Assembly: GCF_022374875.2 (NCBI RefSeq)
Contig: NZ_CP092427.2
Span: 4,960,001-5,024,000 of the forward strand
Length of the DNA: 64,000 bases
Source of the DNA: Mycolicibacterium rufum
Lineage (GTDB): Bacteria; Actinomycetota; Actinomycetes; Mycobacteriales; Mycobacteriaceae
Direction of reading: 5' to 3'
The position numbers and the translations under genes are program-made. Shown in pieces: positions 62,530 through 64,000 of the stretch. The notes beneath the pieces are model-generated. The model made no database searches, was not told the DNA's origin, and worked only from the letters and a program-made list of their open reading frames with translations. Position 1 is the first letter of the stretch, and each line of letters begins with the position of its first letter.

Positions 62530-64000
62530 TTGCCGACAGAAACCGCACGAACCACACGCAGTACCGCCAAGTCGGTCCGACGCCACGACGGGATCTTCGG
62601 CGGATACAACAAGCTCGGTACCTATGCCCAGGCGTTCGACGAGATGTTCGACGCCCAGGGCACCGTGCGGGGTCCCTACAAGGGCATCCACAAAGAGCTC
62701 GCGCCGTCCGACGTGGCCGACCTGGAGGCCCGTTCCGACGCCCTGGGCCGGGCTTTCACCGACCAGGGCATCACGTTCTCGCTGTCCGGCCAGGAGCGTC
62801 CGTTCCCGCTGGATCTGGTGCCCCGGGTCATCTCGGCCGCCGAGTGGACACGACTCGAGCGCGGGATCCGGCAGCGTGTACAGGCGCTCGAGATGTACCT
62901 CGACGACATCTACGGCGAGCAGGAGATCCTGCGTGACGGCGTCATCCCGCGCCGCCTGGTCACCTCCTGCGAGCACTTCCACCGGGAGGCCGTCGGCATC
63001 GTGCCGCCCAACGGCGTGCGCATCCACGTCGCCGGGATCGACCTGATCCGCGACGCGCAGGGCAGCTTCCGGGTGCTGGAGGACAACCTGCGGTCCCCGT
63101 CAGGGGTGTCCTATGTGATGGAGAACCGCCGCACGATGGCGCGCGTGTTCCCGAACCTTTTCGCCACCCACCGGGTGCGCGCGGTCGGCGACTACGCGTC
63201 GCATCTGCTGCGCGCGCTGCGCAACGCCGCGGCCAACAACGTCGCCGACCCGACCGTGGTGGTGCTCACCCCGGGCGTCTACAACTCCGCCTACTTCGAG
63301 CACTCGCTGCTGGCCCGGCAGATGGGCGTCGAGCTCGTCGAGGGCAGGGACCTGTTCTGCCGCGACAACACCGTCTACATGCGCACCACCGAGGGGGAGC
63401 GCCAGGTCGACGTCATCTACCGCCGCATCGACGACGACTTCCTGGACCCGATGCAGTTCAAGCCGGACTCGGTGCTCGGGGTGGCGGGCATCCTCAACGC
63501 CGCGCGCGCCGGCAACGTGGTGATCTCCAGCGCCGTCGGCAACGGGGTCGGCGACGACAAGCTGGTCTACACCTACGTGCCGACGATCATCGAGTACTAC
63601 CTCGGTGAGAAGCCGTTGCTCGCCAACGTCGACACGTTCCGGTGCTGGCTCGACGACGAACGCGAGGAGGTGCTCGACCGCGTCGACGAACTCGTCATCA
63701 AACCGGTCGAGGGCTCCGGCGGGTACGGCATCGTGTTCGGCCCCGACGCCACCGCCAAGGAGCTGGCGACCATCACCAAGAAGATCAACGCCGACCCGCG
63801 CGGCTGGATCGCCCAGCCGGTCATGCAGCTCTCGACGGTGCCCACCCAGATCGGCGACGAACTCGCGCCCCGCCACGTCGACCTGCGGCCGTTCGCGGTC
63901 AACGACGGCGACGACGTCTGGGTGCTGCCCGGCGGGCTCACCCGGGTGGCGCTGCCGGAGGGCTCGCTGGTGGTCAACTCCAGCCAGGGCGGCGGATCCA
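62530..64000 (+). CDS. circularly permuted ATP-grasp protein (partial, runs off the right edge)
   Basis: First 490 codons of a circularly permuted ATP-grasp type 2 protein (about 550 aa in M. tuberculosis Rv2411c). IFGGYNKLGTYAQAFDEMFD, GQERPFPLDLVPRVI, NLRSPSGVSYVMENR and KPVEGSGGYGIVFGP are family blocks. Such proteins likely ligate amino acids or modify peptides together with a partner alpha-E protein and a transglutaminase-like protein encoded downstream; this is inference. TTG 62530 has GGGAGGAG at 62512-62519. ATG 62473 in frame would add 19 residues and is the alternative. Confidence 0.93.
   Translation, partial: MPTETARTTRSTAKSVRRHDGIFGGYNKLGTYAQAFDEMFDAQGTVRGPYKGIHKELAPSDVADLEARSDALGRAFTDQGITFSLSGQERPFPLDLVPRVISAAEWTRLERGIRQRVQALEMYLDDIYGEQEILRDGVIPRRLVTSCEHFHREAVGIVPPNGVRIHVAGIDLIRDAQGSFRVLEDNLRSPSGVSYVMENRRTMARVFPNLFATHRVRAVGDYASHLLRALRNAAANNVADPTVVVLTPGVYNSAYFEHSLLARQMGVELVEGRDLFCRDNTVYMRTTEGERQVDVIYRRIDDDFLDPMQFKPDSVLGVAGILNAARAGNVVISSAVGNGVGDDKLVYTYVPTIIEYYLGEKPLLANVDTFRCWLDDEREEVLDRVDELVIKPVEGSGGYGIVFGPDATAKELATITKKINADPRGWIAQPVMQLSTVPTQIGDELAPRHVDLRPFAVNDGDDVWVLPGGLTRVALPEGSLVVNSSQGGGS

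Overview
The window is a high-GC (visibly about two thirds G+C or more) actinobacterial chromosome segment. It is most likely from a fast- or moderately fast-growing mycobacterium (Mycolicibacterium-type). Supporting this are the resuscitation-promoting factors, a GjpA-like cell-envelope protein, the methylglucose-lipopolysaccharide genes gpgP and octT, many GTG starts, and many start codons 6-8 nt downstream of a TANNNT -10 box (leaderless transcription). From korA at 10.6 kb to the right edge, gene content and order follow, from memory, M. tuberculosis H37Rv Rv2455c to Rv2411c. That stretch is interrupted by accessory insertions.

Layout. (1) 1-10.3 kb is an accessory carbohydrate region. 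It holds the end of a sugar-binding protein, an RbsC-type permease and a single-domain ATPase; a 0.76-kb gap; a GjpA-like envelope protein; a leftward, translationally coupled four-gene sugar/inositol-type catabolic operon (PhyH dioxygenase, two Gfo/Idh dehydrogenases, an IolE-like TIM barrel); and a divergent LacI regulator followed by a PfkB kinase. (2) 10.6-14.3 kb: korAB (ferredoxin-dependent 2-oxoglutarate oxidoreductase) and mobA. (3) 14.3-16.3 kb: a long non-coding stretch with a structured leader, then two tandem rpf genes. (4) 16.3-33.2 kb: a monooxygenase and an S9 peptidase (divergent), a saccharopine-dehydrogenase-like reductase, a DUF937 protein, then valS-folC-DUF4233-ndk-rne-rplU-rpmA-obg-proB. 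(5) 33.2-39.7 kb: a Sir2 deacylase and a partner gene, an isochorismatase-fold hydrolase and nadE (an NAD-related neighbourhood), a CmtR-like metal sensor with a CDF transporter and an ICMT-family membrane protein, and a crotonase. (6) 39.8-44.2 kb: rbsK and proA facing apart across only 23 bp, then MoxR AAA+ and VWA genes. (7) 44.3-50.7 kb: an inserted module of an APC/ACT-type permease, an FGGY kinase, a GlpA-like FAD/[2Fe-2S] dehydrogenase and a GlpB-like FAD oxidoreductase, with a divergent GntR/HutC regulator and a textbook HutC-type operator. (8) 50.8-54.0 kb: nadD-rsfS-gpgP-octT-degV. (9) 54.0-58.7 kb: a DapB-like dehydrogenase, an SDR, two acyl-CoA dehydrogenases and a membrane protein. 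(10) 58.8-64 kb: comEA-comEC-holA, rpsT (opposite strand) and the 5' part of a circularly permuted ATP-grasp gene.

The best candidates for undescribed biology are the kinase/GlpA/GlpB/permease module with its operator (44.3-50.7 kb), the overlapping divergent -10 boxes between rbsK and proA, the CTG start of rsfS, the intergenic long-stem hairpins, and the structured leader before the tandem rpf genes. No tRNA, rRNA, CRISPR array or insertion sequence was seen.
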